From: Rubrivivax sp.
GTDB lineage: Bacteria; Pseudomonadota; Gammaproteobacteria; Burkholderiales; Burkholderiaceae_C
Direction: 5' to 3'
Assembly (NCBI GenBank): GCA_026125665.1
Contig: JAHCKS010000031.1
Coordinates: 1-49,949 of the forward strand
DNA length: 49,949 nucleotides
Shown here: positions 7,796-17,355 of the stretch, piece after piece
Numbering within the stretch: position 1 is the first letter of the stretch
How the letters are laid out: each line of letters opens with the position of its first letter
Position numbers and translations under genes: made by a program
The notes under the pieces: generated by a model
Databases searched by the model: none
What the model saw: the letters and a program-made list of their open reading frames with translations, nothing else
Told to the model about the DNA's origin: nothing

Positions 7796-8710
7796 ATGAC
7801 GACCCCGCAAGAGCTCAAGGCCACCATCTCCAGCGGCCTGCTGTCCTTCCCGCTCACCGACTTCGACCGCGAGTTGCGCTTCGCGCCGAAACCCTTCGCC
7901 GAGCGGCTCGAGTGGCTGATGCCTTACGGTGCCACCGCGTTGTTCGCCGCCGGCGGCACCGGCGAGTTCTTCTCGCTCGAGCCGCAGGAGTACTGCGAGG
8001 TCATCAAGACGGCGGTGGACACCTGCCGCGGCCGCATGCCCATCATCGCCGGCGCCGGCGGCGGCACGACGCTGGCGATTCGCTACGCCCAGCAGGCCGA
8101 GCGCCTGGGCGCGCAGGGCATCCTGCTGCTGCCGCATTACCTGACGGAGGCGACGCAGCAGGGCCTCGTGGCGCACGTCGAGGCGGTGTGCCGCAGCGTC
8201 GGGTTCGGCGTCATCGTCTACAACCGCGGCGCCTGCCGGCTGACACCGCATTCGCTGCAGCAGCTGGCGGATCGTTGCCCGAACCTCGTCGGCTTCAAGG
8301 ACGGCATCGGCGACATCGAGGCGTTCGTGGCGATCCGGCGAACGCTCGGCGACCGCTTCGCCTACCTCGGCGGGCTGCCGACGGCCGAGCTCTTCGCCGG
8401 CGCCTACCAGGCGATGGGCTGCCCGGTGTACTCCTCGGCGGTGTTCAACTTCATCCCGCGCACGGCCGTCGAGTTCTACGAGGCGCTGCGCGCCGGCGAC
8501 ACCACCACCACGAACCGCCTCGTCGACCAGTTCTTCCTGCCGTACGTCGCGCTGCGCAACCGTGGGCAGGGCTACGCCGTGAGCATCGTCAAGGCCGGCG
8601 CTGCGCTCGTCGGCCACGGCGCCGGCCCCGTGCGCCCGCCGCTGTCGGACCTCGAGCCCGCCGAGCTCGACGAGCTCGGCGCGCTGATCTCCCGCCTCGG
8701 GCCGCAATGA
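7796..8710 (+). CDS. kdgD: 5-dehydro-4-deoxyglucarate dehydratase (KdgD)
   Basis: DapA-family class I aldolase-type enzyme that dehydrates and decarboxylates 5-keto-4-deoxy-D-glucarate to 2-oxoglutarate semialdehyde. The 304-residue product has the Schiff-base lysine Lys168 in GFKDGIGD, the conserved Tyr142 in VYNR, and the substrate loop [10 protein letters not shown] at about 53-62, the last typical of KdgD rather than DapA. ATG at 7796 directly follows the operator/promoter region; a longer in-frame start at 7682 would run through both operators and is rejected. First structural gene of the diacid operon, with the aldehyde dehydrogenase for its product two genes downstream of gudD's neighbour order. 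Confidence 0.93.
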   Translation: MTTPQELKATISSGLLSFPLTDFDRELRFAPKPFAERLEWLMPYGATALFAAGGTGEFFSLEPQEYCEVIKTAVDTCRGRMPIIAGAGGGTTLAIRYAQQAERLGAQGILLLPHYLTEATQQGLVAHVEAVCRSVGFGVIVYNRGACRLTPHSLQQLADRCPNLVGFKDGIGDIEAFVAIRRTLGDRFAYLGGLPTAELFAGAYQAMGCPVYSSAVFNFIPRTAVEFYEALRAGDTTTTNRLVDQFFLPYVALRNRGQGYAVSIVKAGAALVGHGAGPVRPPLSDLEPAELDELGALISRLGPQ

Positions 8711-8768
8711 GCGGCTCGACCACACCCACCCGCCCCCTTCACTTCCCCTTCAACCCCGGAGACAAGAC

Positions 8769-9743
8769 ATGCTGAAGAAGCTCTGCACCACCCTCGCCGG
8801 CGTCGCGGCCGGTCTGGCCGTGGCCGGCGCCGTGCACGCCCAGGCCTGGCCGAGCAAGCCGGTGACGCTGCTCGTGCCGTTCCCGCCCGGCGGCTCCACC
8901 GACCTCATCGCGCGCACGCTGCAGCCCAAGCTGCAGGAGAAGCTCGGCGGCACTTTCATCATCGAGAACAAGGGCGGGGCCGGCGGCACCGTCGGCGCGA
9001 CGCAGGCCAAGCGTGCGGCGCCCGACGGCTACACGGTGTTCGTCTCGTCGCTCGGGCCCTTCGTCATCGGCCCGCACCTGATGAAGAACCTGCCGTACGA
9101 CCCGCTGAAGGACTTCGACTACCTCACGCTGGCCGTGCAGGCGCCCAACGTGCTGGTGGTGCCGGCGGCTTCGCCGCACAAGTCGCTGGCCGACGTGCTG
9201 GCCTACCACAAGGCGAACCCGGGCAAGGCGAGCTTCGCCTCTTCGGGCAACGGCTCCAGCGACCACCTCACGGCCGAGCTGTTCTGGTCGCAGACCGGCA
9301 CCAGCGGCCTGCACGTGCCGTACAAGGGCGGCGGCCCGGCGATGTCCGACATCCTCGGCGGCCAGGTCGACGGCTCGTTCCAGAACATCAACGCCGTGAT
9401 CCCGCACGTCAAGTCGGGCAAGCTGCGGGCGCTCGCCATCACGAGCAACCAGCGCTCGCCGCTGCTGCCCGACGTGCCGACGATGGAGGAGGGCGGCGTG
9501 AAGGGCGTCGTCGTCTACTCGTGGCAGGCCTTCGCGGCGCCCAAGGGGCTGCCCGCGGAGATCAAGGGCAAGCTGCACGCGGCCATCGTCGCCGGTCTCA
9601 ACGCGCCGGACGTCAAGCCCAGGCTGCTCGAGCTCGGCTTCGAGATCGTCGGCAACACGCCCGAGCAGTTCACCGCCTTCCAGGCCGCCGAGTTCGCGCG
9701 CTGGAAGAAGCTGATCGACGAGCGCAAGATCACCGCCGATTGA
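8769..9743 (+). CDS. Bug/TctC-family periplasmic solute-binding protein
   Basis: 324-residue tripartite-tricarboxylate-type receptor with a signal peptide (cleavage likely after AVHA, residue 24) and the Bug hallmarks [19 protein letters not shown] and [16 protein letters not shown]. These proteins bind small carboxylates through two buried waters and no charged ligand residues. No TctA or TctB membrane gene is adjacent, so it either works with a transporter encoded elsewhere or serves in sensing, as is common for the large Bug families of Burkholderiales. Position between kdgD and gudD suggests D-glucarate or galactarate as ligand; this is inference. A GGAGAC ribosome-binding site precedes the start. 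Confidence 0.88.
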   Translation: MLKKLCTTLAGVAAGLAVAGAVHAQAWPSKPVTLLVPFPPGGSTDLIARTLQPKLQEKLGGTFIIENKGGAGGTVGATQAKRAAPDGYTVFVSSLGPFVIGPHLMKNLPYDPLKDFDYLTLAVQAPNVLVVPAASPHKSLADVLAYHKANPGKASFASSGNGSSDHLTAELFWSQTGTSGLHVPYKGGGPAMSDILGGQVDGSFQNINAVIPHVKSGKLRALAITSNQRSPLLPDVPTMEEGGVKGVVVYSWQAFAAPKGLPAEIKGKLHAAIVAGLNAPDVKPRLLELGFEIVGNTPEQFTAFQAAEFARWKKLIDERKITAD

Positions 9744-9777
9744 ACGGCGCGATCCGAAGCGCCTGCCAGGAGCATCG

Positions 9778-11115
9778 ATGAGCTCGTCCTCCGCCACGCC
9801 ACGCGTCACCGCGCTGCGCGTCATCCCGGTCGCCGGCGGCGACAGCATGCTGCTCAACCTGAGCGGTGCGCACGGGCCCTTCTTCACGCGCAACCTGCTT
9901 GTGCTCACCGACAGCGCCGGCCGCACCGGCGTGGGCGAGGTGCCGGGCGGCGAGAAGATCCGCCAGACGCTGGACGACGCGCGCGCGCTCGTCGTCGGCC
10001 AGCCGATCGGCGCGCACCGGCAGGTGCTGCAGCAGATGCAGCAGCGCTTCGCCGACCGCGACGCCGGCGGCCGCGGCCAGCAGACCTTCGACCTGCGCAC
10101 GACGATCCACGCCGTCACCGCCGTCGAGAGCGCGCTGCTCGACCTGCTCGGCCAGCATCTCGAGATGCCGGTGGCGGCGCTGCTCGGCGAGGGCCAGCAG
10201 CGCGACGCGGTGGAGATGCTCGGCTACCTCTTCTTCGTCGGCGACCACCTGCAGACCGACCTGCCGTATGCGAGCGAGCCCGACGGCGAGGACGACTGGT
10301 GCCGCCTGCGCCACGAGAAGGCGATGACGCCCGAGGCCGTGGTGCGCCTGGCCGAGGCCGCCTACGCGCGCTACGGCTTCAACGACTTCAAGCTCAAGGG
10401 CGGCGTGCTGCGCGGCGAGGAGGAGGTCGAGGCCATCGTGGCGCTGCACGAGCGATTCCCCGCCGCGCGCATCACGCTCGACCCGAACGGCGGGTGGCTG
10501 CTGAAGGACGCGGTGCGCCTGATGCGCGACATGCGCGGCGTCGTCGCCTACGCCGAGGACCCGTGCGGTGCCGAGGAAGGCTTCTCCGGCCGCGAGGTGA
10601 TGGCCGAGTTCCGCCGCGCCACCGGCCTGCCCACGGCCACGAACATGATCGCCACCGACTGGCGGCAGATGGTGCATGCGCTCTCGCTGCAGAGCGTGGA
10701 CATCCCGCTGGCCGACCCGCACTTCTGGACGATGGCCGGCAGCGTGCGCGTGGCGCAGACCTGCCGCGACTGGGGCCTCACGTGGGGCTCGCACAGCAAC
10801 AACCACTTCGATGTGTCGTTGGCGATGTTCACGCACGTCGCCGCGGCGGCGCCGGGGCGCGTGACGGCGATCGACACGCACTGGATCTGGCAGGACGGCC
10901 AGCGCCTGACGAAGGAGCCGCTGAAGATCGATGGCGGCCTCGTGCAGGTGCCGAAGAAGCCCGGCCTCGGCATCGAGCTCGACATGGCCGAGGTCGAGCG
11001 CGCGCACGAGCTGTACCGGCGATACGGCCTCGGCGCGCGCGACGACGCCGCGGCGATGCAGTTCCTGATCCCGAACTGGAAGTTCGACCCGAAGCGGCCG
11101 TGCATGGTGCGCTGA
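9778..11115 (+). CDS. gudD: Glucarate dehydratase
   Basis: Enolase-superfamily enzyme that dehydrates D-glucarate to 5-keto-4-deoxy-D-glucarate, the KdgD substrate. The 445-residue product matches the family length, and catalytic residues fall at the E. coli GudD positions: Lys205/Lys207 (KLKGG), Asp235 (LDPNGGW), Glu260 and Glu266 (EDPCGAEEG), Asn289 (ATNMIAT), Asp313 and His339 (GSHSNNHFD). ATG at 9778 follows the tctC stop by 34 bases with AGGAGC upstream. It can also dehydrate L-idarate in studied homologues. Central gene of the diacid operon. Confidence 0.95.
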   Translation: MSSSSATPRVTALRVIPVAGGDSMLLNLSGAHGPFFTRNLLVLTDSAGRTGVGEVPGGEKIRQTLDDARALVVGQPIGAHRQVLQQMQQRFADRDAGGRGQQTFDLRTTIHAVTAVESALLDLLGQHLEMPVAALLGEGQQRDAVEMLGYLFFVGDHLQTDLPYASEPDGEDDWCRLRHEKAMTPEAVVRLAEAAYARYGFNDFKLKGGVLRGEEEVEAIVALHERFPAARITLDPNGGWLLKDAVRLMRDMRGVVAYAEDPCGAEEGFSGREVMAEFRRATGLPTATNMIATDWRQMVHALSLQSVDIPLADPHFWTMAGSVRVAQTCRDWGLTWGSHSNNHFDVSLAMFTHVAAAAPGRVTAIDTHWIWQDGQRLTKEPLKIDGGLVQVPKKPGLGIELDMAEVERAHELYRRYGLGARDDAAAMQFLIPNWKFDPKRPCMVR

Positions 11116-11267
11116 CGCGCGGCCGCGCCAGGCCGATGGGCCCGCCCGCGTTCGTCTACCTGCTTTGCGCCTTCGGGCGCGGCACACTTGTCACCGACAC
11201 CGCGGCCGCGGGCTGAGGCGCCCGGACCCGGCACCCGACAGACGAGCCTCACGAAAGGGCCTGCCCC

Positions 11268-12707
11268 ATGTTCAAGAACCTCATCGCCGGCGAGTGGACC
11301 GAAGGCGCGCGCACGAGCCGCAACATCAACCCCTCGGACACGCGCGACATCGTCGGCGAGTACGCGCAGGGCGACGCGGCGCAGGCGCGCGCCGCCGTCG
11401 CCGCGGCGCGCGAGGCCTTCCCGGCGTGGAGCCTCTCGACGCCGCAGCAGCGCTTCGACCTGCTCGACGCCGCTGGCAGCGAGATCCTGGCGCGCAAGGC
11501 CGAGCTCGGCGACCTGCTGGCACGCGAGGAGGGCAAGACGCTGCCCGAGGCGACGGGCGAGGTGGTGCGCGCCGGCAACATCTTCAAGTTCTTTGCCGGC
11601 GAGGCGCTGCGGGTCGGTGGCGACGTCGTCGCCTCGGTGCGCCCCGGTGTCGGATGCGAGGTGACGCGCGAGCCGCTGGGCGTCGTCGGCCTCATCACGC
11701 CGTGGAACTTCCCGATCGCCATCCCGGCGTGGAAGCTGGCACCGGCGCTCGCCTTCGGCAACACGGTGGTGATGAAGCCGGCCGACCTCGTGCCCGGCTC
11801 GGCCTGGGCGCTGGCCGACATCCTGCACCGCGCCGGTTGCCCCAAGGGCGTGTTCAACCTCGTCATGGGCCGCGGCTCGGAGGTCGGTGCGGTGCTGCTC
11901 GACGATGCGCGCGTGGATGCGATCAGCTTCACCGGCAGCGTCGCCACCGGGCAGAAGGTGGCCGCCGCCTGCGTGGCGCGAATGGCCAGGTTCCAGCTCG
12001 AGATGGGCGGCAAGAACCCCTTCGTCGTGCTCGACGACGCCGACCTCGGCGTGGCCGTCAACTGCGCCGTTCAAAGCGGCTTCTTCTCCACCGGCCAGCG
12101 CTGCACGGCTTCCTCGCGCGTCATCGTCACCGCCGGCATCCACGACCGCTTCGTCGCCGCGATGGTCGAGCGCATGAAGGCGCTGAAGGTCGACGATGCG
12201 CGCAAGGCCGGCACGGACATCGGCCCGGTCGTCGACGAGAAGCAGCTGGCTCAGGACCTGGAGTACATCGACATCGGCCGGCGCGAAGGGGCGAAGCTCG
12301 CCGCCGGTGGCGAGGCCGTCGAGCGCAACGCCGCCGGCGCGCCCGGCCACTACCTCAAGCCGGCGCTCTTCACCGAGACGACACCGGCCATGCGCATCAA
12401 CCGCGAGGAGATCTTCGGCCCCGTGGTGAGCGTCATCCGCGCCAGGGACTACGACGAGGCGCTGGTGCTGGCCAACGACACGCCGTTCGGGCTTTCGAGC
12501 GGCATCGCGACGACGTCGCTGAAACACGCCACGCACTTCAAGCGCCACGCGCAGGCGGGCATGGTGATGGTCAACCTGCCCACCGCCGGCGTGGACTACC
12601 ACGTGCCGTTCGGCGGCCGCAAGGGCTCGAGCTACGGGCCGCGCGAGCAGGGGCGCTACGCGGCGGAGTTCTACACGACCGTGAAGACGGCCTACACGCA
12701 GGCCTGA
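11268..12707 (+). CDS. 2-oxoglutarate semialdehyde (2,5-dioxovalerate) dehydrogenase
   Basis: Aldehyde dehydrogenase superfamily member that oxidises the KdgD product to 2-oxoglutarate with NAD(P)+. The 479-residue chain has Asn147 (PWNFP), Lys170 (MKPADL), general base Glu245 (LEMGGKNP) and catalytic Cys279 ([10 protein letters not shown]). The substrate call rests on context: kdgD, gudD and garD lie in the same orientation. The sequence alone could also fit succinate-semialdehyde-type enzymes. The 152-bp gap after gudD holds no gene I can support. Product feeds directly into the TCA cycle. Confidence 0.88.
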   Translation: MFKNLIAGEWTEGARTSRNINPSDTRDIVGEYAQGDAAQARAAVAAAREAFPAWSLSTPQQRFDLLDAAGSEILARKAELGDLLAREEGKTLPEATGEVVRAGNIFKFFAGEALRVGGDVVASVRPGVGCEVTREPLGVVGLITPWNFPIAIPAWKLAPALAFGNTVVMKPADLVPGSAWALADILHRAGCPKGVFNLVMGRGSEVGAVLLDDARVDAISFTGSVATGQKVAAACVARMARFQLEMGGKNPFVVLDDADLGVAVNCAVQSGFFSTGQRCTASSRVIVTAGIHDRFVAAMVERMKALKVDDARKAGTDIGPVVDEKQLAQDLEYIDIGRREGAKLAAGGEAVERNAAGAPGHYLKPALFTETTPAMRINREEIFGPVVSVIRARDYDEALVLANDTPFGLSSGIATTSLKHATHFKRHAQAGMVMVNLPTAGVDYHVPFGGRKGSSYGPREQGRYAAEFYTTVKTAYTQA

Positions 12708-12762
12708 GCCGACGCGGCAGCTCGCCCTCGCCGCGCGCACCTCATCCCCCTGGAGCCTTTGC

Positions 12763-14349
12763 ATGCCCGCGACCCCGGTGACGATTCGCATGCACGAGCG
12801 CGACAACGTCGCGATCGTCGCCAACGACGGCGGCCTGCCCGCCGGCGCCCGGCTGCCCTCCGGGGTGGAGCTGCGCGACCGCGTGCCGCAGGGGCACAAG
12901 GTGGCGCTGGCGGACATTGGCGCCGGTGCGCCGGTGCTGCGCTACGGCATCCCGATCGGCCATGCGGCAGCCGACATCGCCGCGGGCAGCTGGGTGCACG
13001 AGCGGTTGCTCGCGATGCCCGAGGCGCGCGCCCTCGAAGGGCTGCCGGTGGCCACCGTGAAGCCGGCGCCGCAGCCGCCGCTGGAGGGCTACACGTTCGA
13101 GGGCTACCGCAACGCCGACGGCTCGGTGGGCACGCGCAACATCCTCGCCATCACGCAGACGGTGCAGTGCGTGGCCGGCGTCACCGGGTTCGCCGTGCAG
13201 CGCATCAAGGCCGAGCTGCTGCCGCGCTTTCCGAACGTCGACGACGTCGTCGCGCTCGAGCACGGCTACGGCTGCGGCGTGGCCATCGACGCGCCCGACG
13301 CGGTGGTGCCGATCCGCACGCTGCGCCACGTCAGCCTGAACCCGAACTTCGGCGGCGAGGTGATGGTGGTGAGCCTGGGCTGCGAGAAGCTGCAGCCGGA
13401 GCGGCTGCTGCCGCCGGGCTCGTTCCCGATCACCGACGAGCGCGCGGTGGCGGACGTCGGCGCCAGCGCCGAGGGCGGGCTCGACGTCGTGTGCCTGCAG
13501 GACGAGGCCCACGTGGGATTCATGTCGATGGTCGAGTCGATCATGCGCCAGGCCGAGGAGCACCTCGAGCGCCTCAACGCGCGGCAGCGCGAGACCGTGC
13601 CGGCGAGCGAGCTCGTCGTCGGCGTGCAGTGCGGCGGCAGCGACGCGTTCTCCGGCGCCACCGCGAACCCGGCCGTGGGCTTCTGCACCGACCTGCTCGT
13701 GCGCGCCGGCGCCACCGTGATGTTCTCCGAGACGACCGAGGTGCGCGACGGCATCGACCAGCTCACCTCGCGCGCCGCCACCCCCGAGGTGGCCGCGGCG
13801 ATGGTGCGCGAGATGGCCTGGTACGACGAGTACCTGAAGCGCGGCAGCGTCGACCGCAGCGCCAACACGACGCCGGGCAACAAGAAGGGCGGCCTGGCGA
13901 ACATCGTCGAGAAGGCGATGGGCTCGATCGTCAAGTCGGGCTCGATGCCGATCGCCGGCGTGCTCGCGCCGGGCGAGAAGCTCGAGCGCGGCAGGCACCG
14001 CGGCCTGATCTACGCCGCCACGCCGGCGAGCGACTTCATCTGCGGCACGCTGCAGCTCGCCGCGGGCATGAACCTGCACGTCTTCACCACCGGCCGCGGC
14101 ACGCCTTACGGGCTGGCGGCGGTGCCGGTGATCAAGGTGGCCACGCGCAGCGATCTGGCGCGGCGCTGGCACGACCTGATGGACGTCAACGCCGGCAGCA
14201 TCGCAGACGGCCGCGCGTCGATCGAGGAAGTGGGCTGGGAGCTCTTCCGCCTGATGCTCGACGTGGCGAGCGGCCGCAGGAAGACCTGGGCCGAGCAATG
14301 GAAGCTGCACAACGCGCTGGTGCTGTTCAACCCGGCGCCAGTGACCTGA
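12763..14349 (+). CDS. garD: Galactarate dehydratase
   Basis: UxaA/GarD-family metal-dependent dehydratase that converts meso-galactarate (D-galactarate) to 5-keto-4-deoxy-D-glucarate, the same intermediate made by GudD. The 528-residue protein has the small N-terminal SAF-like domain (about 1-90), a family linker, and the large catalytic domain with [38 protein letters not shown] and [13 protein letters not shown], whose Cys/His residues are candidate metal ligands. ATG at 12763 has GGAG eight bases upstream. It is the last gene of the diacid operon; the gene-free stretch with large hairpins follows. It lets one operon handle both epimeric aldaric acids. Confidence 0.93.
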   Translation: MPATPVTIRMHERDNVAIVANDGGLPAGARLPSGVELRDRVPQGHKVALADIGAGAPVLRYGIPIGHAAADIAAGSWVHERLLAMPEARALEGLPVATVKPAPQPPLEGYTFEGYRNADGSVGTRNILAITQTVQCVAGVTGFAVQRIKAELLPRFPNVDDVVALEHGYGCGVAIDAPDAVVPIRTLRHVSLNPNFGGEVMVVSLGCEKLQPERLLPPGSFPITDERAVADVGASAEGGLDVVCLQDEAHVGFMSMVESIMRQAEEHLERLNARQRETVPASELVVGVQCGGSDAFSGATANPAVGFCTDLLVRAGATVMFSETTEVRDGIDQLTSRAATPEVAAAMVREMAWYDEYLKRGSVDRSANTTPGNKKGGLANIVEKAMGSIVKSGSMPIAGVLAPGEKLERGRHRGLIYAATPASDFICGTLQLAAGMNLHVFTTGRGTPYGLAAVPVIKVATRSDLARRWHDLMDVNAGSIADGRASIEEVGWELFRLMLDVASGRRKTWAEQWKLHNALVLFNPAPVT

Positions 14350-14412
14350 CAGGGATGCCGTGCCCGCGGCGGCAAACGTTGTAGTCGAACTGTCGAACCG
14401 TCGGGCTGCGTC

Positions 14413-14539
14413 GTGGCGCGCCAAGGCCGCCGGGTGGTCGGCTCCGCGAATGTCCTCTTCGAGCGGCCCAGCTTCGCTGGTCCCCTCGATGCCCCCTTGA
14501 TTTCGCTGCGCCGACCACCCGGCGTCCTTGGCGTGGCAC
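14413..14539. repeat. Large palindromic element A (REP/MITE-like)
   Basis: Outer arms 14421-14442 and 14510-14531 pair at 21 of 22 positions and the pairing continues less perfectly to 14413/14539. The inner part (14441-14508) begins GCTCCGCGAATGTCCTCTT and ends with CCCCCTTGATTTCGC. It matches, apart from about ten changes and small gaps, the reverse complement of the core of element B. The outer arms of A and B are unrelated. Confidence 0.8.
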
Positions 14540-14576
14540 CCGGGTTTGTCGTCGACGGAGTGCACTTCGGGTGCCG

Positions 14577-14691
14577 GATCGGGACGGCGGGGTGCCCTGC
14601 TCCGCGAAATCAAGGGGGCATTCGAGGGCCCTGCGAAGCCGGGCCCTCGAAAGAGGACATTCGCGGAGCAGGGCACCCCGCCGGCCCGATC
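14577..14691. repeat. Large palindromic element B (REP/MITE-like)
   Basis: A 115-bp near-perfect hairpin. Arms 14577-14608 and 14660-14691 pair at 31 of 32 positions; inside, TTCGAGGGCCC (14621-14631) and GGGCCCTCGAA (14641-14651) pair perfectly around a 9-base loop. Its core is the inverted relative of the core of element A. No open frame of note. Confidence 0.85.
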
Positions 14692-14780
14692 CCGCCACTG
14701 CCCGTCGCGGTGCGCTCCCATCGCACCACACCTGATCGCTGAAGCCCGAAGTAGACCTCGCGTGCGACCGGGTCGAGCGA

Positions 14781-15494
14781 TCAAACCCCGACGTACTGCT
14801 GCAGCACCTCGGGCGCCGCGGAGAGTGCCTCGGAGCTGCCCTGCCACACGACCCGGCCCTTCTCCAGGATGACGTGACGATCGGCGAGCTTCAACAGCGG
14901 CGCGATGTTCTTGTCGATGACGATCATCGCCAGCCCCGCGGCGCGCAGCCGCTCCAGGCCGCGCCAGATCTCGAGGCGCACCAGCGGCGCCAGGCCCTCC
15001 GTGGCCTCGTCGAGGATCAGCAGGCGCGGGTTCGTCATCAGCGCGCGGCCGATGGCCAGCATCTGCTGCTCGCCACCCGAGAGGTTGGCGCCGAGGTTGC
15101 GCTCGCGCTCCTGCAGGCGCGGGAACATGCCGTAGACGCGCGAAAGCGTCCACGGCTCGGCCGCCTTGTGCCGGTTGCCGGCAGTGGCGACGAGGTTCTC
15201 GCGCACCGTGAGGTTGGGGAACACCTGCCGGCCTTCCGGCACGAGGCCGAGGCCGGCGCGCGCCGCCACGTAGCTCGGCCGGCCCTGCAGTTCGACGCCG
15301 TCCATGCGCACGCGGCCGGCCTTCGGCGCGAGCATGCCCATGATCGTCTTCACCGTCGTCGTCTTGCCCATGCCGTTGCGGCCGATGAGCGTCGTCACCT
15401 CGCCCGCGCGCACGGTGAGCGACACGCCGAACAGCACCTGGCTCGTGCCGTAGGCGGTCTCGATGCCCTCGACCTGCAGCAGCTCGGCGGCCAT
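14781..15494 (-). CDS. livF: Liv-type ABC transporter ATP-binding protein (LivF), transporter 1
   Basis: 237-residue ATPase energising a branched-chain-amino-acid-type (HAAT) importer. Walker A GRNGMGKTT (about 38-46), signature LSGGEQQ, Walker B LLILDEATEG and the H-loop region are all readable. Its ATG overlaps the livG stop (ATGA), so it is translationally coupled and last in the livK-H-M-G-F order. Transporter 1 probably takes up benzoate or a related aromatic acid, because the livK promoter carries a BoxR-type box; that is inference. Confidence 0.92.
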   Translation of the reverse strand: MAAELLQVEGIETAYGTSQVLFGVSLTVRAGEVTTLIGRNGMGKTTTVKTIMGMLAPKAGRVRMDGVELQGRPSYVAARAGLGLVPEGRQVFPNLTVRENLVATAGNRHKAAEPWTLSRVYGMFPRLQERERNLGANLSGGEQQMLAIGRALMTNPRLLILDEATEGLAPLVRLEIWRGLERLRAAGLAMIVIDKNIAPLLKLADRHVILEKGRVVWQGSSEALSAAPEVLQQYVGV

Positions 15495-16246
15495 CAGACC
15501 GGTTCCTCCTGCTCGCCGAGATAGGCCTCGCGCACCTCGCGGCTGGCGCGGATCTCGTCGGGCGTGCCGCTGGCGATCGGCTGGCCGTAGACGAGCACGG
15601 TGATGCGGTCGGCGAGCGCGAACACGGCGTCCATGTCGTGCTCGACCAGCAGCACCGTGTAGCGCCCCTTCAGCTTGCGCAGCAGCTCGACGACCGCCTC
15701 GCTCTCGACGTGGCTCATGCCGGCCATCGGCTCGTCGAGCAGCAGCAGCTTCGCGCCGGTGGCCAGAGTCATCGCGATCTCGAGCTGGCGCCGCTGCCCG
15801 TGCGAGAGCGTGCCCACGCGGCGCGCGGCCAGCGCGTCCATGTCCACCTGCGCCAGCGCCTCGTGCGCCGGCCGCACCAGCGCTTCCTCGTCCAGCACAG
15901 GGCGCCAGAAGCGGAAGCTGTGCCCGGCGTGGCTCTGCACCGCCAGCACCACGTTCTGCAGCACCGTGAACTCGGGGAACACGGAGGTGATCTGGTAGCT
16001 GCGCCCGAGCCCGGCCAATGCGCGCACGTGCGGCGGCTCGCGCGTCAGGTCGCGGCCTTCGAAGACGATGCGGCCCTCGTCGGGCAGCAGGTCGCCGGAG
16101 AGCTGGTTGATGAGCGTCGTCTTGCCGGCGCCGTTGGGGCCGATGACGGCGTGGATCTCGCCCGGCTCGAGCGTCAGCGAGACGTGGTCGGTGGCGAGCA
16201 GGCCGCCGAAGCGCTTGACGAGGCCACGCACCTCCAGGCGGCTCAT
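15494..16246 (-). CDS. livG: Liv-type ABC transporter ATP-binding protein (LivG), transporter 1
   Basis: 250-residue ATPase partner of LivF. It shows Walker A GPNGAGKTT, signature LSHGQRRQLEIAM (a His variant of LSGGQ common in this subfamily) and Walker B LLLLDEPMAGM. ATG at 16246 overlaps the livM stop by four bases; longer upstream frames run through livM and are not real. Same operon as livF. Confidence 0.92.
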   Translation of the reverse strand: MSRLEVRGLVKRFGGLLATDHVSLTLEPGEIHAVIGPNGAGKTTLINQLSGDLLPDEGRIVFEGRDLTREPPHVRALAGLGRSYQITSVFPEFTVLQNVVLAVQSHAGHSFRFWRPVLDEEALVRPAHEALAQVDMDALAARRVGTLSHGQRRQLEIAMTLATGAKLLLLDEPMAGMSHVESEAVVELLRKLKGRYTVLLVEHDMDAVFALADRITVLVYGQPIASGTPDEIRASREVREAYLGEQEEPV

Positions 16247-17355
16247 CGTGGCGCGCTCCCGCGGGCCGACGACGGCGTGGCCTCGCCCTGTGCCGCCGCC
16301 CGGTCCGCCGCGTCGGCCGTTCGCGCGGCCTCGGCCGCCTCGGCGGCTTCCTCCCGCGCCACGAAGCGCCCGTACAGGCCCTGCTTCATCACCAGCACGA
16401 CGGCGACCACGAACAGGCCGATCAGCGCCAGCCAGTGCTGGTTGACGAGCGTGTCGAACCACGCGACGCCGATCTTCAGCGACGACAGCAGCTCCTCCAG
16501 CAGCAGCAGCGCCGTGGCGCCCACCGCCGGCCCGACGAGCGTGCCCATGCCGCCGAGCACGACCATGACGATGAGCTCGCCCGACACGGACCAGGCCATG
16601 TACGAGGGCGCGACGAACTTCGTCAGGTTGGCCATCAGCACGCCGGCCAGCGCGCACACCAGCGCCGAGATCACGTACGCGGCAAGCTTGTAGCGCAGCG
16701 TCGGGAAGCCGAGCGCCGCCATGCGCCGCTCGTTCACCTTGCAGCCGCGCAGCACCATGCCGAAGCGGGCGTGCACGAGGCGCCAGAAGACGAACAGCAC
16801 GGCCAGCAGCACGGCGTAGGCCGTGTAGTACAGCACCGTGTTGTCGTCGAGCGTGAACAGGCCGAAGTCGCTGCGCTGCCGCACCGGCAGGCCGTCGTCG
16901 CCCCCGTACTCGCGCAGGCTCACGGCCAGGAAGTACAGCATCTGCGCGAAGGCCAGCGTGATCATGATGAAGGCCATGCCGCCGCCGCCGCGCGCCGTGC
17001 GCAGGCACACGCTGCCCACCGCCACGGCGACCAGCGCGCCGGCCACGAGCGCCGCCGCGACATGGGCCCAGCCGCTGGTGATGCCATGGTGGCCGAGCAG
17101 GCCCACCGCGTAGGCGCCGAGCCCGACGTACATCGCGTGCCCGAAGCTCACCAGCGCGCCGTAGCCGAGGATCAGGTTGAGCCCCGTGGCGGCGATGGCG
17201 AAGACGAGGATGCGCGTGAAGAGCGTGACGTAGAACGGCTCGCCGGTCGCCGCCGCGACGATGGGCACGAGGCCGAGGCCGGCGAGCACGACGGCGGCGA
17301 AGACGCGCCGCGGCGTGAACCGCGCCCCGCTCGTGGCAGCCGTGGCCTCAGCCAT
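16243..17355 (-). CDS. livM: Liv-type ABC transporter permease (LivM), transporter 1
   Basis: 370-residue inner-membrane permease with about eight to ten hydrophobic segments between residues 18 and 335 and the LivM signature GLNLILGYGALVSFGHAMYV. The last 35 residues form an Ala/Glu-rich cytoplasmic tail unusual in length for LivM (EEAAEAAEAARTADAADR). Start overlaps the livH end by eight bases. Forms the translocation channel with LivH. Confidence 0.92.
   Translation of the reverse strand: MAEATAATSGARFTPRRVFAAVVLAGLGLVPIVAAATGEPFYVTLFTRILVFAIAATGLNLILGYGALVSFGHAMYVGLGAYAVGLLGHHGITSGWAHVAAALVAGALVAVAVGSVCLRTARGGGGMAFIMITLAFAQMLYFLAVSLREYGGDDGLPVRQRSDFGLFTLDDNTVLYYTAYAVLLAVLFVFWRLVHARFGMVLRGCKVNERRMAALGFPTLRYKLAAYVISALVCALAGVLMANLTKFVAPSYMAWSVSGELIVMVVLGGMGTLVGPAVGATALLLLEELLSSLKIGVAWFDTLVNQHWLALIGLFVVAVVLVMKQGLYGRFVAREEAAEAAEAARTADAADRAAAQGEATPSSARGSAPR

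Larger units (their letters stand above)
14350..14780. other. Gene-free stretch between garD and the Liv transporter
   Basis: 431 bp without a supportable gene. It contains two large hairpin elements (14413-14539 and 14577-14691), a shorter GGCACCCG...CGGGTGCC palindrome between them (14536-14575), and a perfect 8-bp inverted repeat TGATCGCT/AGCGATCA with arms at 14733-14740 and 14776-14783, the second arm reaching the livF stop. It separates the convergent ends of garD and the leftward liv genes, so the hairpins may also stop transcription from both sides, although no U-tract is obvious. Confidence 0.8.

Noticed and set aside
11142-11216. A short frame after gudD beginning MGPPAFVYLLCAFGRGTL that faintly recalls a GIY-YIG nuclease start
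   Set aside because: Only about 25 codons, no catalytic residues beyond the YLL-like stretch, no ribosome-binding site; could be chance.
14413-14691. The two hairpins as an ordinary bidirectional terminator or as a CRISPR-like array
   Set aside because: No U-tracts follow the stems, stems are far longer than usual terminators, and there are only two inverted units with no regular spacers.
14528-14872. Possible small genes in the garD-livF gap
   Set aside because: The frames run through the palindromes and livF antisense, have biased composition and no recognisable domain.
15494-17008. A 504-residue version of LivG
   Set aside because: The extra N-terminus is livM read in another frame; ATG 16246 with ATGA coupling gives the normal family length.
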